DNA from: Enhydrobacter aerosaccus
GTDB taxonomy: Bacteria; Pseudomonadota; Alphaproteobacteria; Reyranellales; Reyranellaceae
NCBI RefSeq assembly: GCF_900167455.1
Contig: NZ_FUWJ01000013.1
Span: 1-64,000, forward strand
Direction of reading: 5' to 3'
Length of the DNA: 64,000 bases
The position numbers and the translations under genes are program-made. The notes under the pieces were generated by a model. The model worked only from the letters and a program-made list of their open reading frames with translations. It did no database searches and was not told the origin of the DNA. How positions within the stretch are numbered: position 1 is the stretch's first letter; the number at the start of each line of letters is the position of its first letter. Positions 34,517 through 43,121 of this stretch are shown here, one piece after another.

Positions 34517-35740
34517 ATGACGGTCGATGGTATCTGCAAGAAGGGTTACGAGCGCATCGCCGAGGCCTTCCAGAGGAACTTCGCCGATCATGGCGAAGTC
34601 GGCGCCTCCGTCTGCGTCACTGTCGGCGGCGAGACCGTGGTCGATCTGTGGGGAGGTGTCGCCAACCCGAAGACCGGCATGCCGTGGACGAAGGATACGG
34701 TCGGCATCGTCTTCTCCTGCACCAAGGGGGCGACAGCGCTGTGCGCCCACGTGCTGGCAAGCCGCGGCAAGCTTGACCTCGACGCACCGGTCACCGAGCT
34801 GTGGCCGGACTTCGGCCAGCACGGCAAGGAGATGGTGACCACGCGCATGATGCTCGACCACTCCTCGGCGGTGCCGGCACTGCGCGAGAAGGTGAAGGAG
34901 GACGGCCCCTACGACTGGGCCTACATGACGGAGCGGCTGGCCGCCGAGGAACCGTTCTGGAAGCCGGGCACCCGCAACGGCTATCACGGCTTCACCTTCG
35001 GCTGGACCGTAGGCGAGATGGTGCGGCGCGCCAGCGGCAAGTCACTGGGCACCTTCTTCCGCGACGAGATCGCCAAGCCGCTGGGCCTCGATTTCTGGAT
35101 CGGCCTGCCCGAGGAGATCGAGCCGCGCGTGGCCCCCATCCTCGCCTACAGCCTCAAGCCCGAACAGGCGAAGACACCGTTCCTGCGTGACCTCGCCACC
35201 GACCGCACCTCGATCCCGTGGCTGTTCTACATGAATGTCGGCGCCTGGCGCGCCGGCGGCGCCAACACCCGCGCCGGTCATGCGGCGGAGATCGGCGCCG
35301 CCAATGGCATCACCAACGCGCGCGGCCTCGCCGGCCTGTATGCCCCGCTGTCGGTCGGCGGCGGCAAACTCGTTGACGGCAAGACCCTGGCGCGCATGGG
35401 CGAGGTCTCGATGGCGACGCACGACGATGCGACGCTGCGCATCCCGACCCGCTTCGCGCTGGGCTTCATGAAGTCGATGGACAATCGCAGGCGCAGCCTC
35501 GGCGCCCAGATATTCGGCCCCGACGTCGACAGTGCCATCCTGGGCAGCGCCGCCTTCGGCCATGTCGGCGCCGGCGGCTCGCTGGGCTTCGCCGACCCCG
35601 CTGCCGGCTTCTCCTTCGGCTACACCATGAACCAGATGGGCCCCGGCCTGCTGCTCAACGATCGCGGCCAGTCGCTCGTCGACGCAACCTATCTTTCGCT
35701 CGGCTACAGGAGCAAGGATGGCGGGGTGTGGGTGAAGTAG
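34517..35740 (+). CDS. Beta-lactamase-fold serine hydrolase (EstB-like)
   Basis: 407 residues from the ATG at 34517, one base after the preceding stop. The SxxK motif is Ser67-Cys-Thr-Lys70 in FSCTKGATAL. A Tyr-containing YHGFTFGW serves as the YxN-like region, and HVGAGGSLGFADP is the KTG-like element. The family (class C beta-lactamase-like esterases) hydrolyses short esters rather than antibiotics. There is no signal peptide, so it is cytosolic. Confidence 0.85.
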   Translation: MTVDGICKKGYERIAEAFQRNFADHGEVGASVCVTVGGETVVDLWGGVANPKTGMPWTKDTVGIVFSCTKGATALCAHVLASRGKLDLDAPVTELWPDFGQHGKEMVTTRMMLDHSSAVPALREKVKEDGPYDWAYMTERLAAEEPFWKPGTRNGYHGFTFGWTVGEMVRRASGKSLGTFFRDEIAKPLGLDFWIGLPEEIEPRVAPILAYSLKPEQAKTPFLRDLATDRTSIPWLFYMNVGAWRAGGANTRAGHAAEIGAANGITNARGLAGLYAPLSVGGGKLVDGKTLARMGEVSMATHDDATLRIPTRFALGFMKSMDNRRRSLGAQIFGPDVDSAILGSAAFGHVGAGGSLGFADPAAGFSFGYTMNQMGPGLLLNDRGQSLVDATYLSLGYRSKDGGVWVK

Positions 35741-35872
35741 GCACGGAAGCAACGCGGCGGAGCAATCTCTGGCGTGGCCCACTTCCCAATGTATCAGGAC
35801 GCCAGAGCCAAGGCCGCCAGTTTGAGTTGATCGGCACAGATCACAGGCTGGCAACCGGTCTGCGCACACGAG

Positions 35873-35899
35873 GTCGTTGACGACCGGAATCGTCGTTCC
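35873..35899 (+). repeat. 27-nt intergenic box, copy 2
   Basis: 24/27 identical to 929-955 and sharing the 17-base core TTGACGACCGGAATCGT. Here ACGAC and GTCGT (around a 7-base centre) and GGAA/TTCC form overlapping small inverted repeats; copy 1 breaks the former. A mini-ORF starting MFRS begins 28 bases downstream. It lies in the 402-base gap before the carotenoid oxygenase. Confidence 0.5.
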
Positions 35900-35926
35900 T
35901 GCAGGGCCGCCCTTAGGATGCAGGGC

Positions 35927-36022
35927 ATGTTCCGCTCGAAGGTAAATGCTGCCGCCACCCTGTGCACCGCCGGTCTTGTGAGCCGGCGGGCCGCCCGCCT
36001 GACCGTTTTTCCAACCGTTTAA
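35927..36022 (+). CDS. Possible 31-residue mini-protein (MFRS type)
   Basis: Frame reads MFRSKVNAAATLC... and ends LTVFPTV then TAA, the stop lying inside a nested palindrome. The opening resembles the mini-ORF at 1009 (MFKSRR), and both follow the same 27-nt box. No clear ribosome-binding site precedes it beyond CAGGGC. It may be a decayed copy or a chance frame. Confidence 0.2.
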   Translation: MFRSKVNAAATLCTAGLVSRRAARLTVFPTV

Positions 36023-36039
36023 AAACGGTGAAAACGGTC
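36001..36039. promoter_or_regulatory. Nested palindromes of ACCGTTTT upstream of the carotenoid oxygenase
   Basis: GACCGTTTT (36001-36009) pairs with AAAACGGTC (36031-36039), enclosing ACCGTTT (36014-36020) and AAACGGT (36023-36029). Further inverted repeats follow before the start (GATAACG/CGTTATC and CTTGGA/TCCAAG between about 36081 and 36128). The stretch is unusually A/T-rich for this genome and is a strong candidate operator or cruciform. Confidence 0.5.
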
Positions 36040-36142
36040 GGCGCAAATGTCATCGACCAGCTCTTGCGGGAAACGGCGTGTATTGATAACGTTTCTTGGA
36101 TACACAGCGTTATCCATAACGGTCCAAGATCAGGAGCACGCC

Positions 36143-37573
36143 ATGGCCAAGCCCTTCCCGACCGACAATCCTTTCCTGCGCGGCTACTACGCCCCGGTGA
36201 ACGTCGAGGCGGACGGTGCCCATCTGCAGATCACCGGCGAGATGCCCAAGGAGTTGTGCGGCACGCTTTACCGCAACGGACCGAACCCGCAATTCGCGCC
36301 GCGCGGCCCCTATCACTGGTTTGGCGGCGACGGCATGATCCACGCCATCCATATCGAGAACGGCAACGTCTCCTACCGGAATCGTTGGGTGCGCACGCCC
36401 AAGTGGGAGATCGAGAACAAGGAGGGCGAGGGCCTGTCCGGCACCTTCGGCAATCCACTCTATACCGATCCCCGCGTCATGGCGCTCAACTCGACCATCG
36501 CCAACACCAACATCGTCTGGCACGGCGGTCGCCTGCTGGCGCTCGAGGAGGCGCATGCGCCCTTCTCGCTCGACCCCGCGACGCTGATGCCGGTCGGCCC
36601 CAAGGGCGGCTACGAGACCTACGGCGACAGACTGTGCGGGCCCTTCACCGCCCATCCCAAGCTCGATCCCGTGACAGGCGAGATGGTCTTCTTCGGCTAT
36701 TCGGCCAAGGGCCGCTTCACCAAGGAGATCAGCATCCAGAATGTGACCGCGGACGGCACGGTCACGCGTGCGGAGATCCTCGACGGTCCCTACTCGGCGA
36801 TGATCCACGACTTCGCCGTGACGCGGAACTGGATCGTCGTGCCGGTGTTCCCGCTCACCGGCTCGATGGAGCGTGCCATGGCCGGCAAGCCGCCTTTCGC
36901 CTGGGAGCCGGACAAGGGCACGCACATCGCCTTCATCCCTCGCGGCGGCACCGTGGCCGACGTGAAGTGGGTGTCGGCGCCGCCCTCCTATGTCTTCCAT
37001 CCGATGAACCATTTCGAGACGGCGGATGGAAAGGTCGTGATCGACGTGATGAAGTATGACGTGGCCCCGCTGTTCCCGCTGCCCGACGGCTCGCCCTCGG
37101 CGCCGCAGACGCCTGCTGCCCGCCTGTTCCGCTGGACGTTCGATCTCGCCGGCCAGGGCAATACCTTCAAGGAGGAGCAGCTCGACGACCGGGCCGGCGA
37201 GTTCCCCCGCTTCGACGAGCGCTTCTGCATGAGCGACTACCGCCATGGCTGGATCGTCTCGGGCAATGTCGCCGCCGCCGGTGCCCAGCGCATCGAGGGC
37301 ATCACGCATTACGACCTCGCCACCGGCCGCAACACGACCTGGAATGCCGGCGCCAACGACCGCTTCGGCGAGCCGATCTTCGTGGCCCGCAACGACGATG
37401 CCGCCGAGGGCGACGGTTGGGTGCTGTCGGTGATCTATCGCGCCGAGGAAGGCCGCTCCGATCTCGCCGTGTTCGAGGCCACCGATCTGGCCAAAGGGCC
37501 GGTGGCGCTGGCGCATCTATCCAGCCGTGTACCGGCCGGCTTCCACGGCAACTGGCGCGGTGGTCCACTGTAG
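36143..37573 (+). CDS. Carotenoid cleavage / lignostilbene-type oxygenase
   Basis: 476 residues from the ATG at 36143 (CAGGAG 6 bases upstream). The seven-bladed propeller signatures are seen: LCGTLYRNGPNPQFAPRG near the N-terminus, AHPKLDPVTGEM, MIHDFAVTRNW, FHPMNHFE and C-terminal GFHGNW, each supplying one of four Fe(II)-binding His. The family cleaves carotenoids, apocarotenoids or stilbenes oxidatively. No carotenoid synthesis genes are nearby. GST and nitronate monooxygenase follow on the same strand. Confidence 0.9.
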   Translation: MAKPFPTDNPFLRGYYAPVNVEADGAHLQITGEMPKELCGTLYRNGPNPQFAPRGPYHWFGGDGMIHAIHIENGNVSYRNRWVRTPKWEIENKEGEGLSGTFGNPLYTDPRVMALNSTIANTNIVWHGGRLLALEEAHAPFSLDPATLMPVGPKGGYETYGDRLCGPFTAHPKLDPVTGEMVFFGYSAKGRFTKEISIQNVTADGTVTRAEILDGPYSAMIHDFAVTRNWIVVPVFPLTGSMERAMAGKPPFAWEPDKGTHIAFIPRGGTVADVKWVSAPPSYVFHPMNHFETADGKVVIDVMKYDVAPLFPLPDGSPSAPQTPAARLFRWTFDLAGQGNTFKEEQLDDRAGEFPRFDERFCMSDYRHGWIVSGNVAAAGAQRIEGITHYDLATGRNTTWNAGANDRFGEPIFVARNDDAAEGDGWVLSVIYRAEEGRSDLAVFEATDLAKGPVALAHLSSRVPAGFHGNWRGGPL

Positions 37574-37617
37574 AATTGCGTCCGTATCATGGAGCGAAAC
37601 CAACTCGTCGAGGCCCC

Positions 37618-38286
37618 ATGATCGTCGTCCATCACCTCAACAACTCGCGCTCGCAGCGGATCCTCTGGATGCTGGAGGAACTCGGCATCCCCTACGAGGT
37701 AAAGCGCTACGAGCGCGATGCGGCCACCATGCTGGCACCGGCCTCGCTGCGAGCAGTGCATCCGCTGGGCAAGTCGCCCGTCATCAGCGACGGCGACCTG
37801 GTGCTGGCCGAATCGGGCGCGATCCTCGAATACCTGGCGGACACCTATGGCGGCGGCAAGTTTGCCCCTGCGCCCGGAACACCGGACCGGCTGCGCTACA
37901 GCTACTTCATGCACTATGCGGAGGGCTCGCTGATGCCGCCGCTGCTGATGAAGCTGGTGTTCAGCCGCATCCCACAACGTGTGCCCTTCTTCCTGCGGCC
38001 GGCGGCAAAGGCGATCGCCGCCGGCGTGGAGAAGAATCTGCTCGGGCCGCAACTCAGGAACCACCTTTCCTTTCTCGAAAGCGAGCTCTCGAAACGAGAC
38101 TGGTTCGCAGGCGACAGCTTCTCGGCCGCGGATGTGCAGATGAGCTTCCCTCTCGAAGGAGCCTCCGCCCGCACCGGCCTTGGCGCGGATTACCCTCGCC
38201 TGGCGGCGTTTCTTGACCGCATCCACGCGCGACCGGCATACAAGAAGGCAATCGAACGGGGCGGACCGTACGCCCTGCTGAAATAG
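37618..38286 (+). CDS. Glutathione S-transferase
   Basis: 222 residues. Thioredoxin-like N-domain with SRSQRILWMLEELGIPYEVK (in segments), cis-Pro in GKSPVISDGD and ESGAILEYLADTYG glutathione contacts, followed by an all-helical C-domain with the N-cap box (WFAGDSFSAADVQMS). The catalytic Ser is near Ser10-Ser12. Starts 45 bases after the carotenoid oxygenase and precedes the nitronate monooxygenase by 17 bases, suggesting a detoxification unit. Confidence 0.9.
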   Translation: MIVVHHLNNSRSQRILWMLEELGIPYEVKRYERDAATMLAPASLRAVHPLGKSPVISDGDLVLAESGAILEYLADTYGGGKFAPAPGTPDRLRYSYFMHYAEGSLMPPLLMKLVFSRIPQRVPFFLRPAAKAIAAGVEKNLLGPQLRNHLSFLESELSKRDWFAGDSFSAADVQMSFPLEGASARTGLGADYPRLAAFLDRIHARPAYKKAIERGGPYALLK

Positions 38287-38302
38287 ACGAAGGATTCGCT
38301 CC

Positions 38303-39304
38303 ATGGCTCTGCCGGCTCTCTTGCGCGACTCGCTCTCCATTCCCGTGGTCGGAGCACCGCTCTTCATCGTCTCCAACCCCGATCTCGTGATCGAGCAGTG
38401 CAAGGCCGGCATTGTCGGCTCCTTCCCAGCGCTCAATGCGCGGCCGAAGGAGATGCTGGAAGAGTGGCTGAAGCGCATCACCGGGGAGCTGGCCGAGTAC
38501 AAGGCCAAGCATCCCGAGAAGAAGGTGGCGCCGTTCGCGGTGAACCAGATCGTGCACAGTTCCAACGATCGCCTGCAGCACGATGTCGACATGTGCGAGA
38601 AGTACAAGGTGCCGATCCAGATCACCTCGCTGCGCGCGCCCGACGACGTGGTGAAGTCGGCCCACCGCTATGGCGGCCTGGTGTTCCACGACGTCACCAA
38701 CATCGCCCATGCCAAGCGCGCGCTGCAGGCGGGCGTCGACGGTCTCATCCTGGTCTGCGCCGGCGCCGGCGGCCATGCCGGCCGGCTCTCGCCGTTCGCC
38801 CTGGTGCCTGAGGTGCGCAAGTTCTACGACGGCACGATCCTGCTCTCAGGCTCGATCGCCAACGGCGCCTCGATCCTGGCGGCGCAGGCAGTGGGCGCCG
38901 ATCTCGCCTATATCGGCACGCGCTTCATCGCGACCAAGGAAGCGGCAGCGACCGAGGCCAACAAGCAGTGCATCATCGACTCCACCGGCGAGGAGATCGT
39001 CTACACTAATCTCTTCACCGGCGTGCACGGCAACTACCTCAAGCGCAGCATCGCCGCCGCCGGCCTCGATCCGGATACCCTGCCGGAAGCCGACAAGAGC
39101 AAGATGAACTTCGGCTCGGGCGGCAACATGAAGACCAAGGCCTGGCGCGATATCTGGGGCGCCGGCCAGGGTGTGGGCCAGATCCACGACGCGCCGCCGG
39201 CTGGCGAGGTCGTGGCCCGGTTGAAGGCGGAATACGATGCTGCCCGTGCCGCGCTGTTCGCCGGCGAGACGGTGCCGACCAGCCTCAAGCAGGCGGCGGA
39301 ATAG
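38303..39304 (+). CDS. Nitronate monooxygenase (2-nitropropane dioxygenase-like)
   Basis: 333 residues, a TIM-barrel FMN enzyme. N-terminal IPVVGAPLFIVSNPDL and the FMN/catalytic-His region ILVCAGAGGHAGRLSPF are characteristic, as is the phosphate loop ILLSGSIANGASILAA with AYIGTRFIATKEA. It oxidises nitronates such as propionate-3-nitronate. An N-terminal LLRDSLSIPVVGAP fits class I enzymes. Operon position after GST supports xenobiotic or nitro-toxin defence. Confidence 0.88.
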   Translation: MALPALLRDSLSIPVVGAPLFIVSNPDLVIEQCKAGIVGSFPALNARPKEMLEEWLKRITGELAEYKAKHPEKKVAPFAVNQIVHSSNDRLQHDVDMCEKYKVPIQITSLRAPDDVVKSAHRYGGLVFHDVTNIAHAKRALQAGVDGLILVCAGAGGHAGRLSPFALVPEVRKFYDGTILLSGSIANGASILAAQAVGADLAYIGTRFIATKEAAATEANKQCIIDSTGEEIVYTNLFTGVHGNYLKRSIAAAGLDPDTLPEADKSKMNFGSGGNMKTKAWRDIWGAGQGVGQIHDAPPAGEVVARLKAEYDAARAALFAGETVPTSLKQAAE

Positions 39305-39360
39305 GCCCACGATACCCGCAGGGGCGGGGGCATGCCCAACAAAGGTCCCTCGCCTCCCCT

Positions 39361-39389
39361 CATGTGACACGCTAAGAGCGTGTCACATG
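39361..39389. promoter_or_regulatory. 12-bp perfect palindrome whose right arm holds the yqaA-like ATG
   Basis: CATGTGACACGC (39361-39372) and GCGTGTCACATG (39378-39389) are exact inverted repeats with a 5-base spacer. The ATG of the following gene (39387-39389) is the end of the right arm. In RNA it would bury the start codon in a 12-bp stem; in DNA it would be a strong operator. It may also serve as terminator for the preceding gene, though no T run follows. Confidence 0.7.
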
Positions 39390-39968
39390 CTGCGTCGCCT
39401 CTATGACTGGATGATCCGTCTGGCGGGTCATCCCAAAGCCATCGTCGCCATGGGCGCTGTGGCCTTTGCCGAAAGCTCCTTCTTTCCCGTGCCGCCGGAC
39501 GTGATGCTGGTGCCGATGGTGCTGGCCAACCGGCATAAGGCCTTCCGCATCGCCCTGGTCTGCACCGTCTGTTCGGTCCTGGGCGGGCTGCTCGGCTATG
39601 CGATCGGCTATTATTTCTTCGAGACGATCGGGAACTGGCTGGTAAACACATACGGCCTGCAGCAAGGCCTGGAGCGATTCCGCGCCGGCTTCGCCGAATG
39701 GGGGACCTGGATCATCCTCATCAAGGGCCTGACGCCAATCCCCTACAAGCTGGTCACCATCGCTTCAGGCGCTGCGCATTTCGACCTGTTCACTTTCGTG
39801 TGGGCGTCCATCGTGACGCGTGGCATCCGGTTCTTCGTCGTGGCAGCCTTGCTGTGGAAGTTCGGCGAGCCTATCCGCAGCTTCATCGAGGAACGACTGA
39901 CCCTGGTGACATGGCTGTTCCTGGTGGCGTTGATCGGGGGATTCGTCGCCTTCCGATACCTGTTCTGA
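39387..39968 (+). CDS. YqaA-like VTT/DedA-family membrane protein
   Basis: 193 residues beginning MLRRLYDWMIRLAGHP, the conserved start of alphaproteobacterial YqaA homologues. AFAESSFFPVPPDVMLVPM is the re-entrant E-x-x-x-P-x-P-x-D motif of VTT-domain (SNARE-associated) proteins, with GLLGYAIGYYFFE and KGLTPIPYKLVTIASG following. Such proteins act as lipid scramblases or flippases in the inner membrane. It is 8 bases from dsbB. No real ribosome-binding site precedes the ATG, which lies in a palindrome arm. Confidence 0.85.
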   Translation: MLRRLYDWMIRLAGHPKAIVAMGAVAFAESSFFPVPPDVMLVPMVLANRHKAFRIALVCTVCSVLGGLLGYAIGYYFFETIGNWLVNTYGLQQGLERFRAGFAEWGTWIILIKGLTPIPYKLVTIASGAAHFDLFTFVWASIVTRGIRFFVVAALLWKFGEPIRSFIEERLTLVTWLFLVALIGGFVAFRYLF

Positions 39969-39976
39969 AGAGCTTG

Positions 39977-40483
39977 ATGACCCTCGCCAAACTTCCCTTC
40001 CCCAGCAAGATCGGCCTGCTGGCCGCCTTGGCCAGCACCGCCTTGATGGGCGGCGCTCTCTTCTTCCAGTACGTGGTCGGCCTGCCACCGTGCGACCTGT
40101 GCCACTGGCAGCGCTATCCGCATATCGCGGCGATCGCGATCGGCCTCGCCGCCCTGGCGTCGTTCGCGGCCCCGCGGCTGGCCTATATCTTCGCGCTGAC
40201 CGCCATCCTCGCCCTGTTCCTGACGGCAGGCATCGGCGTCTTCCATGTCGGCGTCGAGCAGCACTGGTGGCAGGGTCCGCAGGAATGTTCCGGCCGCATC
40301 CCGCCCGGCCTTTCGCCGGCCGAGCTCAAGAAGTATCTTTTCTCGGCCAAGATGGTGCGTTGCGACGCCATTCCGTGGTCGCTGTTCGGCATTTCGATGG
40401 CAGGTTGGAATGCCATCATCTCCGCAGCTGTCGCGATCGCATTGTCGGTTGGCGTCGCACGGCACATCAAGGAGACCCCATGA
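39977..40483 (+). CDS. dsbB: Disulfide-bond formation protein DsbB
   Basis: 168 residues with four hydrophobic segments. First periplasmic loop has Cys39-Asp-Leu-Cys42 in LPPCDLCHWQRYPH, passing electrons to ubiquinone; second loop has Cys104 (PQECSG) and Cys129 (VRCDAI), the pair that oxidises DsbA. Length is near the norm. Stop overlaps the coq7 start. Linking DsbB, which needs quinone, with a ubiquinone-pathway hydroxylase is a meaningful pairing. Confidence 0.92.
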   Translation: MTLAKLPFPSKIGLLAALASTALMGGALFFQYVVGLPPCDLCHWQRYPHIAAIAIGLAALASFAAPRLAYIFALTAILALFLTAGIGVFHVGVEQHWWQGPQECSGRIPPGLSPAELKKYLFSAKMVRCDAIPWSLFGISMAGWNAIISAAVAIALSVGVARHIKETP

Positions 40484-41043
40484 TCACCGGCGAAGGACGC
40501 AATCCGGGCGATCCAGATCCGCGCAGAATCACCGAACGCGTGATCCGCGTCGACCAGGCCGGCGAGTTCGGCGCCGTCCGCATCTACGAGGGGCAGCTTG
40601 CCGCGCTGCGTCTCAAAGGACGCGCCAACAGCGAGGCCGGGCGCAAGATCGCGGCCATGGCCCACGCCGAGCGTGAACATCGTGCCACCTTCGACCGGCT
40701 GTTGGTGCAGCGGCGGGTGCGGCCGACCGCCCTGTCGCCGCTCTGGCATCTTGCCGGCTTCGCGCTGGGCGCCGCGACGGCCCTGATCAGCGACGAGGCA
40801 GCGATGGCCTGCACCGTCGCCGTCGAAGAGACCATCGACGAACACTATGCCAGCCAGGCCACGGCCTTGGGCGACGACGAAGCGGAACTGCGCGCGACCG
40901 TTGAGAAGTTCCGGGCCGAGGAGGTCGAGCATCGCGACACCGCCCTGGCTTCCGGCGCGGAGGAGACGCTGGGCTACGGTCCGCTGACCACGGCGATCAA
41001 GGCCGGCTCCCGGCTCGCCATCTGGCTGTCGACGCGGATTTGA
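40480..41043 (+). CDS. coq7: Demethoxyubiquinone hydroxylase (COQ7 family)
   Basis: 187 residues, start overlapping the dsbB stop. The ferritin-like diiron ligands are seen as Glu in VDQAGEFGAVRIYEGQ, E-x-x-H in MAHAEREHRATF, Glu in VAVEETIDEHY and E-x-x-H in RAEEVEHRDTA. It hydroxylates 2-polyprenyl-3-methyl-6-methoxy-benzoquinol in aerobic ubiquinone synthesis. It is membrane-associated. The gene ends 43 bases before the convergent HNH gene. Confidence 0.92.
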   Translation: MITGEGRNPGDPDPRRITERVIRVDQAGEFGAVRIYEGQLAALRLKGRANSEAGRKIAAMAHAEREHRATFDRLLVQRRVRPTALSPLWHLAGFALGAATALISDEAAMACTVAVEETIDEHYASQATALGDDEAELRATVEKFRAEEVEHRDTALASGAEETLGYGPLTTAIKAGSRLAIWLSTRI

Positions 41044-41085
41044 CCCTTCGGGCGATGCGCCTCTTGAGGGGCGCGCCGCGGCGGC

Positions 41086-41649
41086 TCAGTTCTGATCCAG
41101 TTCGCTGTCCCAATACAGGAAGTCGCGCCAGCTCTCGTGCAGGTAGCCGGGCGGAAAGGCGCGGCCATTCTCCTGCAGTTCGACCGTCGTCGGTTCCATC
41201 GGCGCACGCTGCAGGACCATGTCGCTTTCCCGCAGCAGCCGGTTGCCCTTCTGGAGATTGCAGGGACTGCAGGCCGTCACGACATTGACCCAGCTGGTCC
41301 GCCCGCCGCGGGATTTCGGCACGACATGGTCGAAAGTGAGTTCGTTGGTCGCGAACTCGTCGCCGCAATACTGGCAGGTGAAGCGATCGCGCAGGAAGAC
41401 GTTGAACCGCGTGAAGGCCGGGCGGCGCGCCGCCGGCACATACTCCTTGAGGGCGATCACGCTCGGCAGCCGCATCTCGAAGGACGGGCTGTGGATGGTG
41501 CGATCGTATTCGGAAATGACGCTGACGCGATCGAGGAACACCGCCTTCACGGCGTCCTGCCAGGACCAGATCGACAGAGGGAAATACGACAGCGGCCGAA
41601 AGTCGGCGTTGAGCACCAGCGCGTGGCAGGACTCAAGGCCGGGCGTCAC
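41086..41649 (-). CDS. HNH endonuclease
   Basis: 187 residues from a GTG at 41649. The start VTPGLESCHALVLNADFRPL is conserved in stand-alone alphaproteobacterial HNH proteins. The nuclease core is Cys92-x-x-Cys95, FDHVVPKSRGG with Asp107/His108, Asn122 and a second zinc pair Cys127-x-x-Cys130. The family is widespread and chromosomal, not linked to phage here; its DNA substrate and role are unknown. A low-GC reading frame of about 40-68 codons ends 2 bases before its start. Confidence 0.85.
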   Translation of the reverse strand: MTPGLESCHALVLNADFRPLSYFPLSIWSWQDAVKAVFLDRVSVISEYDRTIHSPSFEMRLPSVIALKEYVPAARRPAFTRFNVFLRDRFTCQYCGDEFATNELTFDHVVPKSRGGRTSWVNVVTACSPCNLQKGNRLLRESDMVLQRAPMEPTTVELQENGRAFPPGYLHESWRDFLYWDSELDQN

Positions 41650-41651
41650 GG

Positions 41652-41858
41652 CTAGCTCCGCCGCCTTTGACTGTGACTACTCGGAAAATCCATCCGGTCC
41701 AGCATGGTTTTCATTGTGGCAAGGCTATCCTGAAAACACAATATGTCGATATCGAGGTCATCGAGATGTCGCTCAAGATTAATAGGTCCGTCAGCGTTCC
41801 ATTCAACGGCTAAGCCGTTCTCGGGCTCCGGCCTCGGCCCCGAGCGATGTTGCCGCAA
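41652..41858 (-). pseudogene. Low-GC reading-frame fragment upstream of the HNH gene
   Basis: A frame with INLERHLDDLDIDILCFQDS and ATMKTMLDRMDF looks protein-like (helical, acidic/hydrophobic periodicity) and uses A/T-ending codons unlike its neighbours. Its TAG ends 2 bases before the HNH start. The only starts are TTG/GTG-type codons inside the MFS 3' end; internal ATGs leave about a dozen codons. It may be a truncated remnant, or a short leader gene for the HNH protein. Confidence 0.3.
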
Positions 41859-43014
41859 GCGCCAGCGAGCAGGCGGAAAAGATCATTACCACGCCGTAAC
41901 CGCCGGTGAGATCGTGCAGCAGGCCGCCGATCCACGCGCCCAGAAATCCACCGGTGCCCATGCCCATGCTGATGAGGCCGTAGATGCGGCCAAAATTGGG
42001 ACCACGATAGCGCAAGGTGGCGAGCGTCGAGATCATCGGCCCGCGTGACCCCATGCTGCCGCCGAACAGCAGCACGTAGAGCCATAACCACAGATCGTCC
42101 TGTGGGCCACGCACCAGCGCCAGCATGCCGACCCCGACGATCGAAGAGGCATAGGCGAGGATCGCCGCCAACTTGCGCCCGCCGCGATCGGACAGCCAGC
42201 TGAAGCCGACCATGCCGAGCGGCGTGAGGAAACCGGCCACTGCGAGCGCGCGGGCCGCGTAGGCGCCCTCGATGCCGCGCTCGAGCAGATAGACCATGGC
42301 CTGCGGCGCCAGTGCGAAGATGCCGAGCGACGTGAAACCGAACGAGAAAGTAAGCGCCCAGAATGGCCAGTCCCGCACGGCTTCGCCGACTGTCATGCCG
42401 CCCGCAGCCGATCCATGATGGCGCGCCAGTCCAGGCGCGCCACCGGCGATGCGACGCCACGGCAGGAACAGCAGCACAGGAATGAAAGCGGCGCTGATGC
42501 AGGAGAAGACGAAATAGGCTTCCCGCCATCCCGAGGTGACGATGATGCGCTCGGCCAGCGGCAGGATGATGATCGCGCCGACGCCCGACGCGGACCATGC
42601 GACCGCGAGCGCCACGCCAAGGCGATGGCTGGGGAACCAGCGTCCCAGGACAGAGGAACTCAGCACGCCCGACAGCGACGCGCTTCCGAAGCCCATGACG
42701 ACACCGAGGCCCAGATAGAGCTGCCAGAGTTCGGTCGCGTGGAAGGCGCTGAACGTGGCGATGGCCGCGGCGGACATGCCCGTCACGGTGAGTGCCCGCA
42801 GACCGAAGCGATCGACGATCCATCCGGCGATCGGCGCCGCGGTGCCGCCGACCAGGAGGGCGAAGCTGTAGACCACGGTGACCGCACTTCGGCTTGCGGT
42901 GAAAGCCTGCTGCAACGCCGGCACGAAGACGGGAAACGAGTCGCTGATCGAGCGGCTGGCGACGCCAAGAGCGAAGCACAAGGCGACCAGGAACCAGGGC
43001 ACGGATCGGCTCAT
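41803..43014 (-). CDS. MFS transporter
   Basis: 403 residues from the ATG at 43014 (SRSVPWFLVALCFALG start), about twelve membrane segments. Loop motif GWIVDRFGLRALT and second-half FSWLSDRGGRKLAAIL match the MFS oxalate/formate-like or monocarboxylate group, similar in style to the one at 9991 but clearly a different protein. It is divergent from a thioesterase-like gene. Substrate unknown. Confidence 0.82.
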   Translation of the reverse strand: MSRSVPWFLVALCFALGVASRSISDSFPVFVPALQQAFTASRSAVTVVYSFALLVGGTAAPIAGWIVDRFGLRALTVTGMSAAAIATFSAFHATELWQLYLGLGVVMGFGSASLSGVLSSSVLGRWFPSHRLGVALAVAWSASGVGAIIILPLAERIIVTSGWREAYFVFSCISAAFIPVLLFLPWRRIAGGAPGLARHHGSAAGGMTVGEAVRDWPFWALTFSFGFTSLGIFALAPQAMVYLLERGIEGAYAARALAVAGFLTPLGMVGFSWLSDRGGRKLAAILAYASSIVGVGMLALVRGPQDDLWLWLYVLLFGGSMGSRGPMISTLATLRYRGPNFGRIYGLISMGMGTGGFLGAWIGGLLHDLTGGYGVVMIFSACSLALAATSLGAEAGARERLSR

Positions 43015-43121
43015 CTCGTTCACCCTTGGCCGCACGACCTGATTGGCGCAAGCGCTTTGGCGGTCGGCAGGCTTGCAATCGCTGCATGCACGCGCCACGG
43101 TCCGCGCCGCGGAGGGATCTC

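Noticed and set aside
34517..35740. Functional beta-lactamase
   Set aside because: SxxK is present but there is no signal peptide and the other motifs match EstB-like esterases.
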